A DNA stretch of 64,000 nucleotides. Source: Ictalurus punctatus. Its lineage: Eukaryota; Chordata; Actinopteri; Siluriformes; Ictaluridae. The position numbers were made by a program, and so were the translations under genes. Below, piece by piece: positions 38,501 through 47,259 of this stretch. Within the stretch, counting starts at the first letter, position 1, and each line of letters starts with the position of its first letter. The stretch spans positions 11,181,068 through 11,245,067 of the forward strand of contig NC_030416.2 of assembly GCF_001660625.3 (NCBI RefSeq). The letters are read 5' to 3'. The notes below the pieces were generated by a model. That model had not been told where the DNA came from and ran no database searches. It was given only the letters and a program-made list of their open reading frames with translations.

Positions 38501-40327
38501 AACACATTGACATTAAATGGATGTCCTTGAAGACTGCTTTTTTGTTGATCATTGCGTTTGCAAAATGAGTCAGTGAGTTGCACGTGCTGTCTTGCTTGTT
38601 TGCCGGATGACTCCGGGGTGGTCCTACGGCCCAATCCTTCTTTTCTTCCAAAAGTCCTTCTTCTTCAGTTCATAAACCAGCACATTGAACTGGCCTCTTT
38701 TCAAACTTCTTCAGGGCCTGACCCAAGTGCTTCAGGGCCTGACCCAAGTGCTATGTGAACTCCACTGCTCAATTAAGACAGTCAGACCAGTTATTTGTCT
38801 GCTATGGTGGTGTGAAGAAAGGTGCTCCAGTCTCAATGCAGAGGTTGTCATACTGGATAATGGAGACCGTTGTGCTGGCTTACGAGGCGGCAGGGAGGCC
38901 ATTGCCCTGGAGACTAACTTGCCATTCCACTAGGGCCATCTCATCTTCATGGGCTGTTTTTAGAGGAGTTTCTTTGGCGGATAGCTGCGCTGCCGCTACC
39001 TGGGCTTCTCCATGCACATTTGCTCGGTTTTATAAGGTCAACATTGCTGCTCATCATGCCGTTAGTTTTGCAGTTCTTCAGGAGCGGCCTTAACTTTCAT
39101 CGGGTGGGTGGCATTCCTTATGACTATGTTGGTATATGTCATCCAATAGTGTTACACTGTTACACTGCCTCTGGCAGTCAGTAGGAATGAAACAGAATGC
39201 TAGTTACGCATGTAACTGTGGTTCTGTGAATTCCGGATGACCGCCAGAGTTCTTAGTCACTCAATGCGTGAGAAAGGCATACTAAGGCAGAGTATTAAGC
39301 TACTGTGGCTTATAACCCCCAGGATTCAGCATAAATAACTATGTGACTTTGTTGGTATATTCTCTCAACCTATCTGGCTGGCACTGCGATAATCCAACAG
39401 TTTTGCACTGTCTCTAGCAGTCATCCGGAATTCACAGAACCACAGTTACATGCGTAACTAGCAGTTTAAATTATGTCCTTGGTCATGCAGTAGCAATACG
39501 ATTCTGCTCATATAATCATATATCGATATATTAACAGATATAACTCATCAAATATCAGACTTATAATAATTTTAAAACGATAGTCAGCTAATTCAGCAAC
39601 AGCTTCTGGAAAATTCTGAATTCCTCCCAAAGTTTACAAATTAGGGATGTAACCAAATAGAAATACATTATTTGGCTTGAACAGATAAAGCATCCTAAAC
39701 AAATACAGATATGAACAATAGTTGGAGTATTCTTTTTTATAAGCTTACAAATCTGTTGCAAGAGAATGCAAAGATTATTCTGTATTTACATACAAGTAAA
39801 TACATAGTACATAATACATTTAAAAAAAGAATTTTCATTGTGACCCTTTAGGGGCTTAATAACCTGGAATCCAAGACAATACAAAATTAACAAAGTCAAA
39901 AGCTCAAGGTTTTTACTTTAATGTGGCATTTTAAAGAATAGCTTGTCCTAGCTTATGGGGAGGGTTGCCAGGTTTCAGGAAAATTTCCAGCCTAACTACA
40001 AGTCAAAAACCGCACAAAAAGACTTGGTACAAGCCCAAAATGTTCAGGTATAGGAAAATAAAATTTTTTTCTACTTTTTCTCTCTCGTTTCGGGGGAATT
40101 TTCCTGGGTTTCCTGCCAACCCCACTTATGGAACTTTAAAAAAAATAACAATTAACATGATACTAATAGGAGATGTACTATATGGTTTTAGCCCAAGCAA
40201 GACAATGCCTTACTGAGCTTTTTACTATATTACTGAACAAACATTATAAATGTGCTTTTTGAACAGCTGCTCCACTTATCTCACACAGACAGCGTTTCTC
40301 TGCAGGGCTCTGCTAAGAAAATAGTAG

Positions 40328-40415
<88 letters not shown>

Positions 40416-43332
40416 CAAACTTATTCATTCATTGTACATGTTCTAAAATGTTTGTTTACCCTTGTTGTAAAAAGAAAATGCTCTCAGGACTTCATACCAT
40501 TTTGACTTGCAGAGTGCATCTCAGGTTTAACGTAGATTCTGGTCCAGCAAACTTTTCTGGTCTTTCTGGAATGTAACAAACACAAAAAGTTTGTAATATT
40601 ATTATGTAAATGAAAATGTAGATGGTTATTGTCAAATGTAGCCTAAACATCAGGACAGCTGTGAGATACATTTACATGCTTAGTCTTTCACGTTAGATAA
40701 AAGAAAGAAAGCTTGTTAGAAACTTCCCCAGGACATTTTTTTTTGGAGAATTGAATAGTTATTGAAGAATTGAACTTACAGTATGTTCTTCGCATATTGT
40801 GATTTGTTATAATTTGTAAATGAAAAATGACTTGTTTTTCCAACAGCCCTGTTTTGCTGATACAAAAATATGAAAACAGATATGAATATTTTGAGCACTA
40901 AACATTTACAGATACTGGCATTGCATTACAAGTCTAATGTAAATAGATAAATAAGTTGTCATGCATTAGTTTATATTGCACAATCCACAAAGTTAGTTAA
41001 CCAAAATGCTGACTGATAGTATAGCATAATGAATGTATTTAGTACCACTAGCTGTTTTACACAGTCCCTCTTTTTGTTATAGGAGTTGCACTATGCAGAC
41101 GTCAGCCATCTTCGGTACCATCAAAGGCAGCAAGGAATAGCAGCCATGCCAATGGCTCACGCACCTGCTCATGTGTCTCAGCATAATAAGGTAAACATCA
41201 GTTACATTTGATTAACAACTATATAATTTATATTTTATTCAAAAAGTTATATTAACATTCAAAAAGCTTATATTTCAGTGCTTGAAGTGGTACGCAGTAC
41301 CTGCATTTGTGTTTTTCTTTTTCCATAATCTTCTGGTAGTGCCAATACCTAGCAACAGAATCAATTACAGTACATTTTCACTACATGATATAAAAGTGGA
41401 GAAAGTTAAGTTCAAAGTATGCACATAGTGTTGTTGTATGGGTTTGTATAATGTTTATGCTTCACATACACATATGCAACTACGTGACATTCTTAAGAGG
41501 ATGCACATGTAGGGGTGTCTAAAGTACTAAGAAGTAATACTTGCGTGACAGTATAGATATGAGGTTAAAAAAAAAATCTTATTAAAAAGTAAATGGTTTG
41601 AACTGATGAAATTCAGCTAATGTCAGAATTTTCTGTGAAAAGTAACGTTTACTTATCCAAAATTGTTAGAAGATACACAGTTTTTCTGCTAGTGCAGTAT
41701 TTACCATTGACTAGCCAATTATGTTTCTTACTGGAATCAATGTTAATCTAATCTGGCATTAGCAAAGAAAACAGGCTAGTTTAATTAAATATAGCTAGTT
41801 AATGTTAGCAAGTTAGTTAACATTAACTAGCTTTGCTTAGTCCAGCACAATGAATCATTTGACTAAGGTAGGTCCAGGAGCACTCACCCTCATCTTCCAC
41901 ACTGTAGTCCAGTGGCTTATCCATATTCAAATACAAACAGATAAATATAGCACTAACAACAATGCATAGCATGAGAAGCTCATGACCAGTGACGAGTTGT
42001 CATGACTATTAATGTATAGTCAATAGTCAATCTATTGACTATTGATGTATAGTCAATAGTCAATAGATGTATTGTAGTTTGTTTTTTTGTTTTTTTCACT
42101 TGACGGGATGCTAAACTGAAATGATTTAATGCTAAACTGAGCCCATTCCACTAATATACTGTACAACATACAGACATTGGCTGAATGAGAAAAGAAGAGA
42201 CCTTTGAAAATTGAAAGCACTTTAAATGCCTAAATAAAAAATGAAGGAGTAAAAATAAGGGTTTTTTTTCTTGGAAATATAATTAAGTAAGTGTACAAGT
42301 ATTTAATTTAATAATACTCAAGTATGAATGCACCAACATAATATTTACTTATAGTAATAATGTACAATTACTCAAGTATTTTCCACCCATTTGCAACAGG
42401 TTGTGTTTTATGCGGCTAGTATGAATCGAAAAATGAAATTGTAAAAATGACAGTGTAACTGTAGAGGAAACTGCTTCCAAAACAGAATTGGCCTGAAGCC
42501 AAAATATAGCAAAACATTGGCTCTTAGTAATAAGACTTTAACACACATTGTCTAACCACACAAAAGTTGGGAGAGATCAGCTGCACTGATGGCACATTCA
42601 ATCAGAACTTATATTTTAGATGTTTTAGATATAGATAGATAGGCAGACAGACGGACATATGGACAGACAGACAGATAGAAATGTCGATATAAATGTAGGT
42701 AGAAACTTGATATATCTTGATCTATTTACTGCGAGTGAATTGTCTTTTGTTTTATATAATTTAAAAAAATTATAGAATTAGTAAAGTAACTCCAGCTTGT
42801 CCTGACCAGCCACCAGCTGCAACAAACTGGTAGACCATCATTGCAAGTGTTGGTAGAAAGGAAATATTTTCTGAATTATTGAATTATTAAGAAAATAACA
42901 CAACAGTAAGGCAATAAGAGAATCATAAACATTTATTGATAAGCTTAGTCAAGTAATAATGAAGCTGGAAAATAATTAACCAGCTGACAGCAATGGCAGC
43001 TGGTAGCTGCCATTGCTGAAAAATCCAGTCTTATTAATACATGCCTAAAACAAGAGTCCATGCATTTTTCACTTTTAGCATTGGGAATACCGAATTCGTC
43101 TTCAGCTAGATCACTAACATGTTAGGAATGACCTTTAAAGGAACATAATGACGAAAGTAAGGATGGTATATACTGGAAAGGGTATCTTTTGGAAACCATA
43201 TTAAGGGACAAGCTTTGTGTGAAGATTAGTGCGGGACGACACCCTGCAGCATAACTGTCCTTTCATCTTTTCCAGACAGCAACATCTAATCCTGCCACAC
43301 AAATAATTTATTCTGATGTGAGGAATTTATAG
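16630..43332 (+). CDS. CEACAM-like inhibitory Ig receptor, gene 2 (complete, 11 exons)
   Basis: Exons 16630-16678, 17046-17363, 20106-20384, 20515-20781, 22307-22582, 22679-22933, 34758-34887, 35705-35742, 36971-36993, 41083-41190 and 43276-43332 join in frame to 1800 nt (599 residues and TAG). Residues 1-21 are a signal peptide. The N-terminal V-like domain (about 22-122) lacks the usual cysteine pair, as CEACAM N domains do. Four Ig domains with Cys-Trp-Cys cores follow (about 123-215, 216-304, 305-396, 397-481), with many N-glycosylation sites. Then come a transmembrane segment (about 495-518) and a tail with ITIMs at Y549 (LHYADV) and Y593 (IIYSDV). The inferred role is an inhibitory cell-surface or adhesion receptor signalling through SH2 phosphatases. 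CEACAM-like is judged from architecture; another fish Ig receptor family is possible. The 11.8-kb intron 6 is full of transposons. Confidence 0.87.
16867..16924. repeat. (CT)n microsatellite in intron 1
   Basis: Pure CT dinucleotides, also present at 58515-58582 in gene 3. Confidence 0.95.
17046..17363 (+). CDS. Gene 2 exon 2: cysteine-less N-terminal IgV-like domain
   Basis: 318 nt, phase 1-1, CACACAG to GTGAGT. It reads GQEVLLPERINKAVGENVVI, then IIRWRFNE with the core Trp, and LTENDTGLYSLTV in the F strand. The B-strand Cys is replaced (ENVVITP) and the F-strand Cys is Ser (GLYSL). CEACAM N domains share this lack of the disulfide and mediate ligand binding. Confidence 0.9.
17935..18690. 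mobile_element. MITE nested inside the hAT element
   Basis: Bounded by CGTTTACATGGAC at the left and its inverse GTCCATGTAAACG at the right (near 18669-18681), with related inverted blocks inside (GTGTTTACATG at 18001 and 18484). I cannot assign the superfamily, and the exact ends and target duplication are uncertain. Confidence 0.6.
18733..18880. repeat. (CA)n-rich microsatellite
   Basis: CA dinucleotides with CG interruptions, inside the hAT element. They produce long spurious reading frames on both strands. Confidence 0.95.
20106..20384 (+). CDS. Gene 2 exon 3: Ig domain 2
   Basis: 279 nt, phase 1-1, CCCCAG to GTGAGT. The core is SLVCSASG, FIWLN and RYDTGPYQCETSN, an ordinary C2/I-type domain with disulfide. 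N-glycosylation motifs are NVT, NAS, NNS and NLT. Confidence 0.92.
20515..20781 (+). CDS. Gene 2 exon 4: Ig domain 3
   Basis: 267 nt, phase 1-1, TTGCAG to GTGGGT, only 130 bases after exon 3. The core is LTCSAES, FQWAVNG and SQSGNYTCTA. N-glycosylation motifs are NGT, NYT and NQS. Confidence 0.93.
20800..22306 (+). other. Intron 4 of gene 2
   Basis: Aligns with 60290-61678 of gene 3 over most of its length. The main difference is an 89-base SINE-like insertion. No coding frame is seen. Confidence 0.7.
21186..21274 (+). mobile_element. Truncated SINE tail with target duplication
   Basis: 89 bases including GGGATAGGCTCCAGGTTCCC, the 3' part of the SINE at 57365 and 28985. It is flanked by the 14-bp direct repeat AATAAAGTTTATCT (21172-21185 and 21275-21288). 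Gene 3 lacks it at the matching place, so it is younger than the gene 2/3 split. Confidence 0.8.
22307..22582 (+). CDS. Gene 2 exon 5: Ig domain 4
   Basis: 276 nt, phase 1-1, TTACAG to GTAAGT. The core is TLSCNASG, AEWMKDN and RRDSGEYKCSLSN. It is 12 codons different from gene 3 exon 5 and the same length. Confidence 0.93.
22679..22933 (+). CDS. Gene 2 exon 6: Ig domain 5 (membrane-proximal)
   Basis: 255 nt, phase 1-1, GTTACAG to GTGAGA, 96 bases after exon 5. The core is LTLSCRTES, YKWMFNG and FMDTGNYTCMASN. N-glycosylation motifs are NAS, NGT and NYT. Confidence 0.93.
23340..23428. repeat. Widespread fish interspersed repeat
   Basis: TTCATTTGGCAGACACTTTTATCCAAAG and the bases after it form a block common in fish genomes. 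The same insertion is present in gene 3 at 62690-62760, so it predates the duplication. It resumes near 24270 after a hAT MITE. Confidence 0.6.
23429..24193. mobile_element. hAT-type MITE in intron 6
   Basis: 765 bp with imperfect terminal inverted repeats (CAGGGGTGTTAGCTGG at the left, CCAGGTTACGCCCCTG at the right). The 8-bp flanks AGTGCTAC and AATGATAC agree at 6 of 8 positions. Gene 3 reads straight through at about 62775 (AGTAGTGCTACCATAC), giving the empty site. Confidence 0.75.
24270..24440. repeat. Continuation of the interspersed repeat at 23340
   Basis: GAGGCAGGCAGCTACAGGAAGCCAGTGGAGGGA is a common fish repeat block, separated from its 5' part by the hAT MITE. Confidence 0.5.
24518..24551. 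repeat. (CAAA)n microsatellite
   Basis: ACAAACAAAC repeats. Confidence 0.9.
24720..24980 (-). repeat. Probable LINE 3' UTR or interspersed repeat
   Basis: AAGTGGCTTTATTGTCATTTCAACCATATACAG and the following short-repeat text are typical of a common fish repeat, read here in antisense. No coding sequence remains. Confidence 0.45.
25000..28980. other. Intron 6 of gene 2, no coding exon recognised
   Basis: I searched for further Ig exons (W core, D-x-G-x-Y-x-C) and found none. Most is AT-rich. Around 26780-27080 there is a patch richer in CpG than its surroundings. Near 25985-26000 a TTTTCCTGGTCAGGGTTGC piece resembles an inverted SINE tail. Confidence 0.5.
28985..29283 (-). mobile_element. 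tRNA-derived SINE, minus strand
   Basis: Inverse of the element at 57365-57601. On the minus strand it begins GTGGCTTAGTGGTTAGCACG (A-box-like), with a B-box-like region near GGGGTTTGATTCC, then the body with CTCCCCGTGCTG. It ends in CCATCCATCTTCAAACTCC as read on the plus strand. Confidence 0.8.
29405..31557. mobile_element. Long non-autonomous DNA transposon
   Basis: The left end AACACTGGGTTAAAAACAAG and the right end AACCCAGCATTTTTTTGAGTG are inverted relatives built on a TGGGTTA motif, with extra GGGTT and AACCC blocks inside each end (29440-29600 and 31450-31540). The interior shows no transposase frame. Boundaries are approximate and the target duplication was not identified. Confidence 0.65.
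31605..31775 (+). mobile_element. tRNA-derived SINE
   Basis: Begins GTGGTTAAGGCATTGGCCCA (A-box region), with GAGTTCAAATCCCAG as B box, then AAGGCCCTTAACTCATAGCTG and a 3' end GTCACTCTGGATAAGGGGAT. It looks like a fish SINE; the family name is uncertain. Confidence 0.75.
31805..32185 (-). mobile_element. 3' end of a non-LTR LINE, minus strand
   Basis: The minus-strand frame (32181 to 31939) reads as the C-terminus of a LINE polyprotein: QRIVRTAGKIIGHQQ, THPLKSEFVMLPSGRRYKVP and KHSFIPVAI. The 3' UTR continues to 31805 and ends in the inverse of ACTTTATTGTCCACCAATGT. It is 5'-truncated, with no reverse transcriptase core. It differs from the L2 at 10-14 kb. Confidence 0.8.
32283..32741. repeat. 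51-bp minisatellite, nine copies
   Basis: Units starting GAGCAGAGCTT occur at 32283, 32334, 32385, 32436, 32487, 32538, 32589, 32640 and 32691. The period is exactly 51 bases (17 codons). Copies 1-4 and 5-8 match one another in order, so there is a 204-bp higher-order repeat. Confidence 0.95.
32810..33613 (-). CDS. METAP1-like C6H2 zinc finger joined to tandem repeats, in a gypsy relic
   Basis: Minus-strand open frame of 267 codons. Residues about 30-70 read EAQLRCPTCTKVGIPESF, then FCSQRCF and HRQLHKKA, very like the N-terminal C6H2 (MYND-like) finger of methionine aminopeptidase 1. The first Cys of that motif is Gly here. No aminopeptidase domain follows; instead LQPEVNVATSE units (11 codons, with longer 24-codon variants) run to the end. 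Upstream on the same strand are gag-like sequence and an LTR, so this is probably a gene fragment captured or retrocopied within a Ty3/gypsy element. Expression is unknown, and spurious length from GC-rich repeats is possible for the tail. Confidence 0.6.
   Translation of the reverse strand: MDMVESAASLQVLANVVEVTPIGMAEGCWKEAQLRCPTCTKVGIPESFFCSQRCFKSSWRNHRQLHKKAPAEFQPEVNVPTSDLQLETLEEVLHAELQPEVTVATSKLQLETLEEVLHAELQPEVNVAISELQLETLEVVLHAELQPEVNVATSELQPEVNVVTSELQPEVNMVTSELQPEVKVATSELQPEANVTTSELQPEVNVATSELQLETHKEVSPEELLLEVNMATSQPELEPETHEGLTRQASARGQRGDLRPRVSARDP
33601..34000 (-). mobile_element. Ty3/gypsy gag fragment, minus strand
   Basis: The minus-strand frame 33858-33601 reads WLGFLVSRFYGPARDWAEQL and FVELFLEEF, typical of gypsy gag capsid sequence (F-x-G-x-A-x-x-W). 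A short 5' region to about 34000 lies between it and the LTR. Protease, reverse transcriptase and integrase are absent. Confidence 0.7.
34056..34540 (-). mobile_element. Gypsy-type LTR
   Basis: 485 bp bounded by TGTCAC and GTCACA. On the minus strand it has AATAAAAGCTCTTAA near its 3' end, matching the LTRs near 6392 and 55912. It directly precedes the gag fragment in the minus direction, as a 5' LTR should. Confidence 0.75.
34758..34887 (+). CDS. Gene 2 exon 7: transmembrane
   Basis: 130 nt, phase 1 to 2, CTCATAG to GTAAGT. A Gly-rich linker (MGGGGDSLSGG) leads into AIAGIVIGVLLGVAGIAGLI, then FYFIKGKE. It differs from the gene 1 exon by only a few codons. Confidence 0.92.
35489..35540. repeat. 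(ATT)n microsatellite
   Basis: Pure ATT trinucleotides in intron 7 of gene 2. Confidence 0.95.
35705..35742 (+). CDS. Gene 2 exon 8: juxtamembrane tail
   Basis: 38 nt, phase 2 to 1, GTGCAG to GTATGT, encoding IERTSRGNQQNRG with split codons. Same length and phase as gene 1's exon at 1222. Confidence 0.85.
35861..36882 (+). mobile_element. Tc1-like transposon relic in intron 8
   Basis: The left end CGATCAACCATAACATTAAAACCA and the right end TTTTAATGTTATGGCTGAGAGG are inverted repeats. The interior is a decayed transposase: across several frames one reads WPPNSPDLNLI and HLWHVLHKQ, the typical Tc1 DDE region. Stops and frameshifts are many. Confidence 0.85.
36971..36993 (+). CDS. Gene 2 exon 9: 23-nt microexon
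   Basis: Between CCCACAG and GTGAGT, phase 1 to 0, encoding ATPSEGQH. It parallels the 17-nt exon of gene 1, and the frame of the whole gene closes only with it included. Confidence 0.75.
38050..39464 (+). mobile_element. DIRS-type retrotransposon, tyrosine recombinase and terminal repeats
   Basis: Broken frames read as a DIRS tyrosine recombinase: HIDIKWMSLKTAFLL, PNPSFLPKVLLLQFINQHIE, QLFVCYGGVKKGAPVS and then TCHSTRAISSSWAV and FARFY, covering catalytic-region motifs in at least three frames. Downstream, 39200-39250 and 39411-39462 are inverted arms around GTTCTGTGAATTCCGGATGA, the terminal repeats of such elements. The 5' gag and reverse transcriptase parts are absent. It lies in intron 9 of gene 2. 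Confidence 0.85.
40331..40412. repeat. (AT)n microsatellite
   Basis: About 41 uninterrupted AT dinucleotides in intron 9 of gene 2. Confidence 0.97.
41083..41190 (+). CDS. Gene 2 exon 10: tail exon with ITIM LHYADV
   Basis: 108 nt, phase 0-0, GTTATAG to GTAAAC. It starts ELHYADVSHLRYHQRQQG; LHYADV is a canonical ITIM (Y549). A second Tyr at L-R-Y-H-Q-R lacks the +3 aliphatic residue. The rest is Ala/His/Met-rich and lacks a recognisable domain. Confidence 0.85.
43276..43332 (+). CDS. Gene 2 exon 11: terminal exon with ITIM IIYSDV
   Basis: 57 nt from a TTTCCAG acceptor to TAG, phase 0. It reads TATSNPATQIIYSDVRNL; IIYSDV fits the ITIM consensus (Y593). ITIM-then-stop is a common end for inhibitory Ig receptors. 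Confidence 0.85.
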   Translation, partial: TATSNPATQIIYSDVRNL

Positions 43333-45920
43333 AGTGAAGCAACAGCATTAGATGTGGACCACACTGACCAAGCCTGCCAGTCGACTGCTAAAATGAAAGC
43401 ACACAAATCAGCAATGCTGCAAGAGACATTTGTGGATTTGATCGACCTGCCATTGTTGTGGAAGAAAAAATCATGAGTCCAAGATCTTGAAGTAACTGAA
43501 TGGTTTCGCTGCAGATTCTGTTTGAATAGAAGTGGGTATTGTTGGCTATTTCAATGGAACCCTCAGTGTTGAGTCTGAATTTAGTCTTTAGATTTTCTTG
43601 CTTTTAATATTATATACAAATGTATTAAAATGTACAATATCACTTACGAATACAAATTACAACAAAGTACAATGAGATTCAATGTGAAATTCCCCATCAA
43701 GCAACGGGGGATAAAGAAAATTATATAAATATATACAGTACAAATGTAATAGTAGTAGTGCAAATATATTAGATGCAAAAATATAAATATTATACATTCA
43801 CATACATTCTATTCACATTTTGTTGAGAAATCAAATTCTCCAGGCTGTAATAAATTAAATGTAATAAATGAATCGAAATGGCATGTGTGGCCCCCAGACA
43901 ACCTTCGATTAGAAATATATCTATTAAATATAACAAAGGGCATGTTTAAAAAGTGCCATAAAACATGCTTGCTGTTTAGCTGTCTTGTAAACTATTAGAT
44001 ATAGACCCTGACTGTGTTTTTTCACCTTTGGACTTGCTTAACTCTGTTACTCAGGGAACTAAAATGAGGAAGTAATAAAAGTTAGAAATTTACTGGATGT
44101 TCAAATAAAATAAGTGTAATGGTTCCCAGCATATAACAATAATATTTTAAAAAAAAACAAACAAACAAAAAAAAACATTAATGTGAAATACTGTACTGTA
44201 ACTCTCTTTACTAATAAAAAATGCTAATATTTTTGTTAACCTATTTTGTTTCATCTAGGCCTATGTAATTTTATCCAATTTGTCTATCTAATTTATATAA
44301 AAATAATAGTTTCATTTAAATTTTGACAATGCTTGGTAGGAAATCACACAAATCAGTTTGTATGAATGGCAAAGTTTAGGATCGCAGCTTTCTTTCAACA
44401 TTTGTTTGAAATCCACACAATCTCTTTATATATATATATATATTTTAATAAACTCCTACTCCTGGATTTCTAATTAGGGATTAAGATTACACTTTGGTAT
44501 ACTTTCTTCTATGACCTCTAGAATGACAAATGTATACAATTGACATTTTTTGATGAATTATTTAGATATTTCTGCTTGTTTGTCTGTGACTGAACAATCA
44601 ATAAAAATAATTTTAAGTTCAAGAATCTAACATTTTTGTCATTCATAATCGTCTTTTGGCAGTCATACTCTCATATTATGTTTTTTAGTGTTCACCTTTT
44701 CTGTCAATGGGTGGCTCTCTTCAATTTTCAAGGAAAATTTTATTTGTTGGTCTATTAGTCATGTGTGCACCATTTTCAGTCCTGCAGAATGAAGAGCACA
44801 ATGTATTATTTGATCTTGCCCTAAAATATTTCTCCATCTGTTGTGTAAATCCTTGGAGAAACTTTTATTGTAAGTTTTATTGTTCATCTTTGTAATTTTA
44901 AATGTTATGTGCATGTATTTATTGAATTTTGCTATTTTTAAGTTTCTTAAGCAGCATATACGTAGTCTCGGAGATCAGTTCTGTTTTCTGTAATAATTTA
45001 ATCTACTTTCGTTTCAGTTTCACAAACAGTATAAGGAGATTAAGAGTAATCCCACAATCGTACTCAAGAAACTAATGTAAAAGATGTCAACTTTAATTCT
45101 TTGCCTGAGTGTTCATCAAAACCGTTTTGATCAACTAAAATGTGTTTAGCTATCTGTCTTTGCGCACTCAAAGGCATGTAGGCAGAGGACAGAATGCATA
45201 AATTTTTGATTATTTGAAAATATATTTAAGTAACTTGCCAAGGTGCTGTTCTAATTGCAGGTCATGCTTTTTTAAGGTCTTATCATGTTGGAGCGGTGGG
45301 ATATGGTACTGATGTCTGATCACATTTCCTTATGTTTTTGAAATTCATAAAATAATATTTAGTATATTATAATCTGTTATAGTATTTTTTTTTTCAACAG
45401 AAGCAAACTTCCCCAAATATTCCAGAAAAAAATGCTGGTAGGTACATTGCCAATACTAAATTGCCCCTAGGTGTGAATGTGTGTGTATGCGTGCCTGCGT
45501 GCGTGGGTGCATGCCTGTATGCGTGCATGTTCAATGTTTTCTGGTATAGGTTCCAGATCCACCTTGACCTTTGTCCAGGATAAAGTGAAAATGAATAAAT
45601 GAATATCCTGAATAAGGCTTAAGAACTGCTTATTGGTTCCCGCTTAGTTCCTGCATCGTTACCTATATGAGAACATAGTCATGTATAAAATCTTACCAAT
45701 ATAATAGTTTATTTTCTTTGTGATCAGATGGAAAGTCTGATAGCTTTACAGAATATTTATTATTAATTATGCTACATCTCATTTAAAGAATCTGATAACT
45801 GTATTCAGTGTTAGTATTCAAATTGTTAGTATTTTATCTTCTGGGAGACATGTAACTCTCTTATATAGTGTGTAAAGGGCAAAATAATATACAAAATAAT
45901 AACAATTTACACTGATCATC
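43333..45920 (+). other. 3' UTR and spacer after gene 2
   Basis: No further gene is recognised. AATAAA-like signals occur near 43852 and 43865, but I cannot choose one. Near 43620-43760 the text looks like a LINE 3' end in antisense. At 45540-45600 a GGTTCCAGATCCACC piece resembles the SINE tail. Confidence 0.4.
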
Positions 45921-45924
45921 TTGT

Positions 45925-46748
45925 TAAAAAATTTGCATCCCTTGGATCTTATTGTATCGTGTTACCTTCTTGAGCATCAGTGAATGTTTGCACCTTATGT
46001 AATAGTTGTGTACGGGTCCCTCAGTTGTCCTCAGTGTGAAAAGATGGATCTCGACACCATATAGCCGCTGTTGGAGTGGGGTGAAATATGCAGAATATGC
46101 TGGAAAAGTAAAGAATGTGCAGGACCTGGAGGATTTTTCGGAAGAACAGTGGGCAGTTTAACTGCACAGGACAAACAAGGGACTCATGCACAACTATCAC
46201 CAAACAAACAAACAGTTGTGGATCATCCAGGTAACGACAAACAGTATTAAGAAACAAGGGTATGTAAACTTTTGAATGGGGTAAAAAAAATTTTTTTTTA
46301 TAAATTCAGCTATTACCTTGTCTACTGGACTATATGTAAATCTGGTATGCGAAGTAGCTTATTCAGTACAGTACTAAATTAAAAAAAAAAAAAAAAAAAA
46401 CATGGGATTTTTATGACCCAAGTGGTGCAGTGGCGGATTGACGGTTAAGGCTCTGGGTTACTGATTGGAAGGTCAGGGGTTCAAGCCTCAGCACTGCTAG
46501 CTGCCACTGTTGGGCCCTTGAGCAAGGCCCTTAATCCTCTCTGCTCAAGGGGTGCTGTATCATGGCTGACCCTGCTCTCTGACCCCAACTTCATAACATG
46601 CTGGGACATGTGAAAAAAATTGAATTTCACTGTGCTGTAATGTGTATGTGACCAATAAAGACTCATTGTCCCTTTTATTTTGTTAACAGTATTAAGATTT
46701 AGCAGATTCCGCAAGGGGTATGCAAACTTTTGGGCACAACTGTATTAG
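45925..46748 (+). mobile_element. Non-autonomous Tc1-like element, interrupted by a SINE
   Basis: Blocks such as GTCCCTCAGTTGTCCTCAGT, GATTTTTCGGAAGAACAGTGGGCAG and GGGTATGTAAACTTTTGAATGG are shared with a common fish Tc1-type repeat. The right end reads GGGGTATGCAAACTTTTGGGCACAACTGTA. The copy is split by the SINE at 46412-46673. Confidence 0.65.
46412..46673 (+). mobile_element. tRNA-derived SINE nested in the Tc1-like element
   Basis: Starts near AAGTGGTGCAGTGGCGGATT (A-box-like TGGTGCAGTGG), with GGGGTTCAAGCCTCAG as B box. The body has CCACTGTTGGGCCCTTGAGC, and the element ends before CAATAAAGACTCATTG. It resembles SINEs described from catfish, but the family is not certain. Confidence 0.8.
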
Positions 46749-47119
46749 CTGTAATGTTTTAGCTACCAGAAAAATTCTTGCAGTGAGCATTCCATACTTG
46801 CATTTACAACATCATTGCAACATAAAGAATTCACAAGAAATTCACCCTATTTTTTTTTTCTTTTTCGTAAAATGGTACATTTCCATTTACTCATGGGTTT
46901 ATGAGATTTGCAAATCATTGTATTCTGTTTTTATTTTCTTTTTTTTCTTTTTTTTGGAATTGGGGTTGTATAATGAATTCAGAAATGACTCTAATGCTCA
47001 TTCTCATAAGTTGCTCATATAAGCTCATAACTTCCTGTTTACACAGATGCACGTTTTGACTGTATAGTATACAGTTGTAGAAGGGAATTATTTATAATCG
47101 CACTATCCGCTGTCATCAA

Positions 47120-47256
47120 GATGAAGATGGATTCCTTTTGACTCTGGTTCCTCGCAAGGTTTCCTCCTCATGTTCATCTCAGGGAGTTTTTTCTTGACAC
47201 CTTTGTGTCAATGTCCATTATTAAAAGCACTATACAAATAAAATTAAACTCGAAAT
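47120..47256 (+). mobile_element. L2 LINE 3' tail fragment
   Basis: TGGTTCCTCGCAAGGTTTCC, CAGGGAGTTTTTTCTTGACACC and AGCACTATACAAATAAAATT match the tail of the L2 at 14250-14450. No coding part remains. Confidence 0.8.
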
Positions 47257-47259
47257 TAT

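Noticed and set aside
45401..45437. Possible small exon (KQTSPNIPEKNA) with AG before and GTAGGT after
   Set aside because: Enters in phase 0 but leaves in phase 1, has no paralogue in the gene 1 flank and lies past the gene 2 stop.
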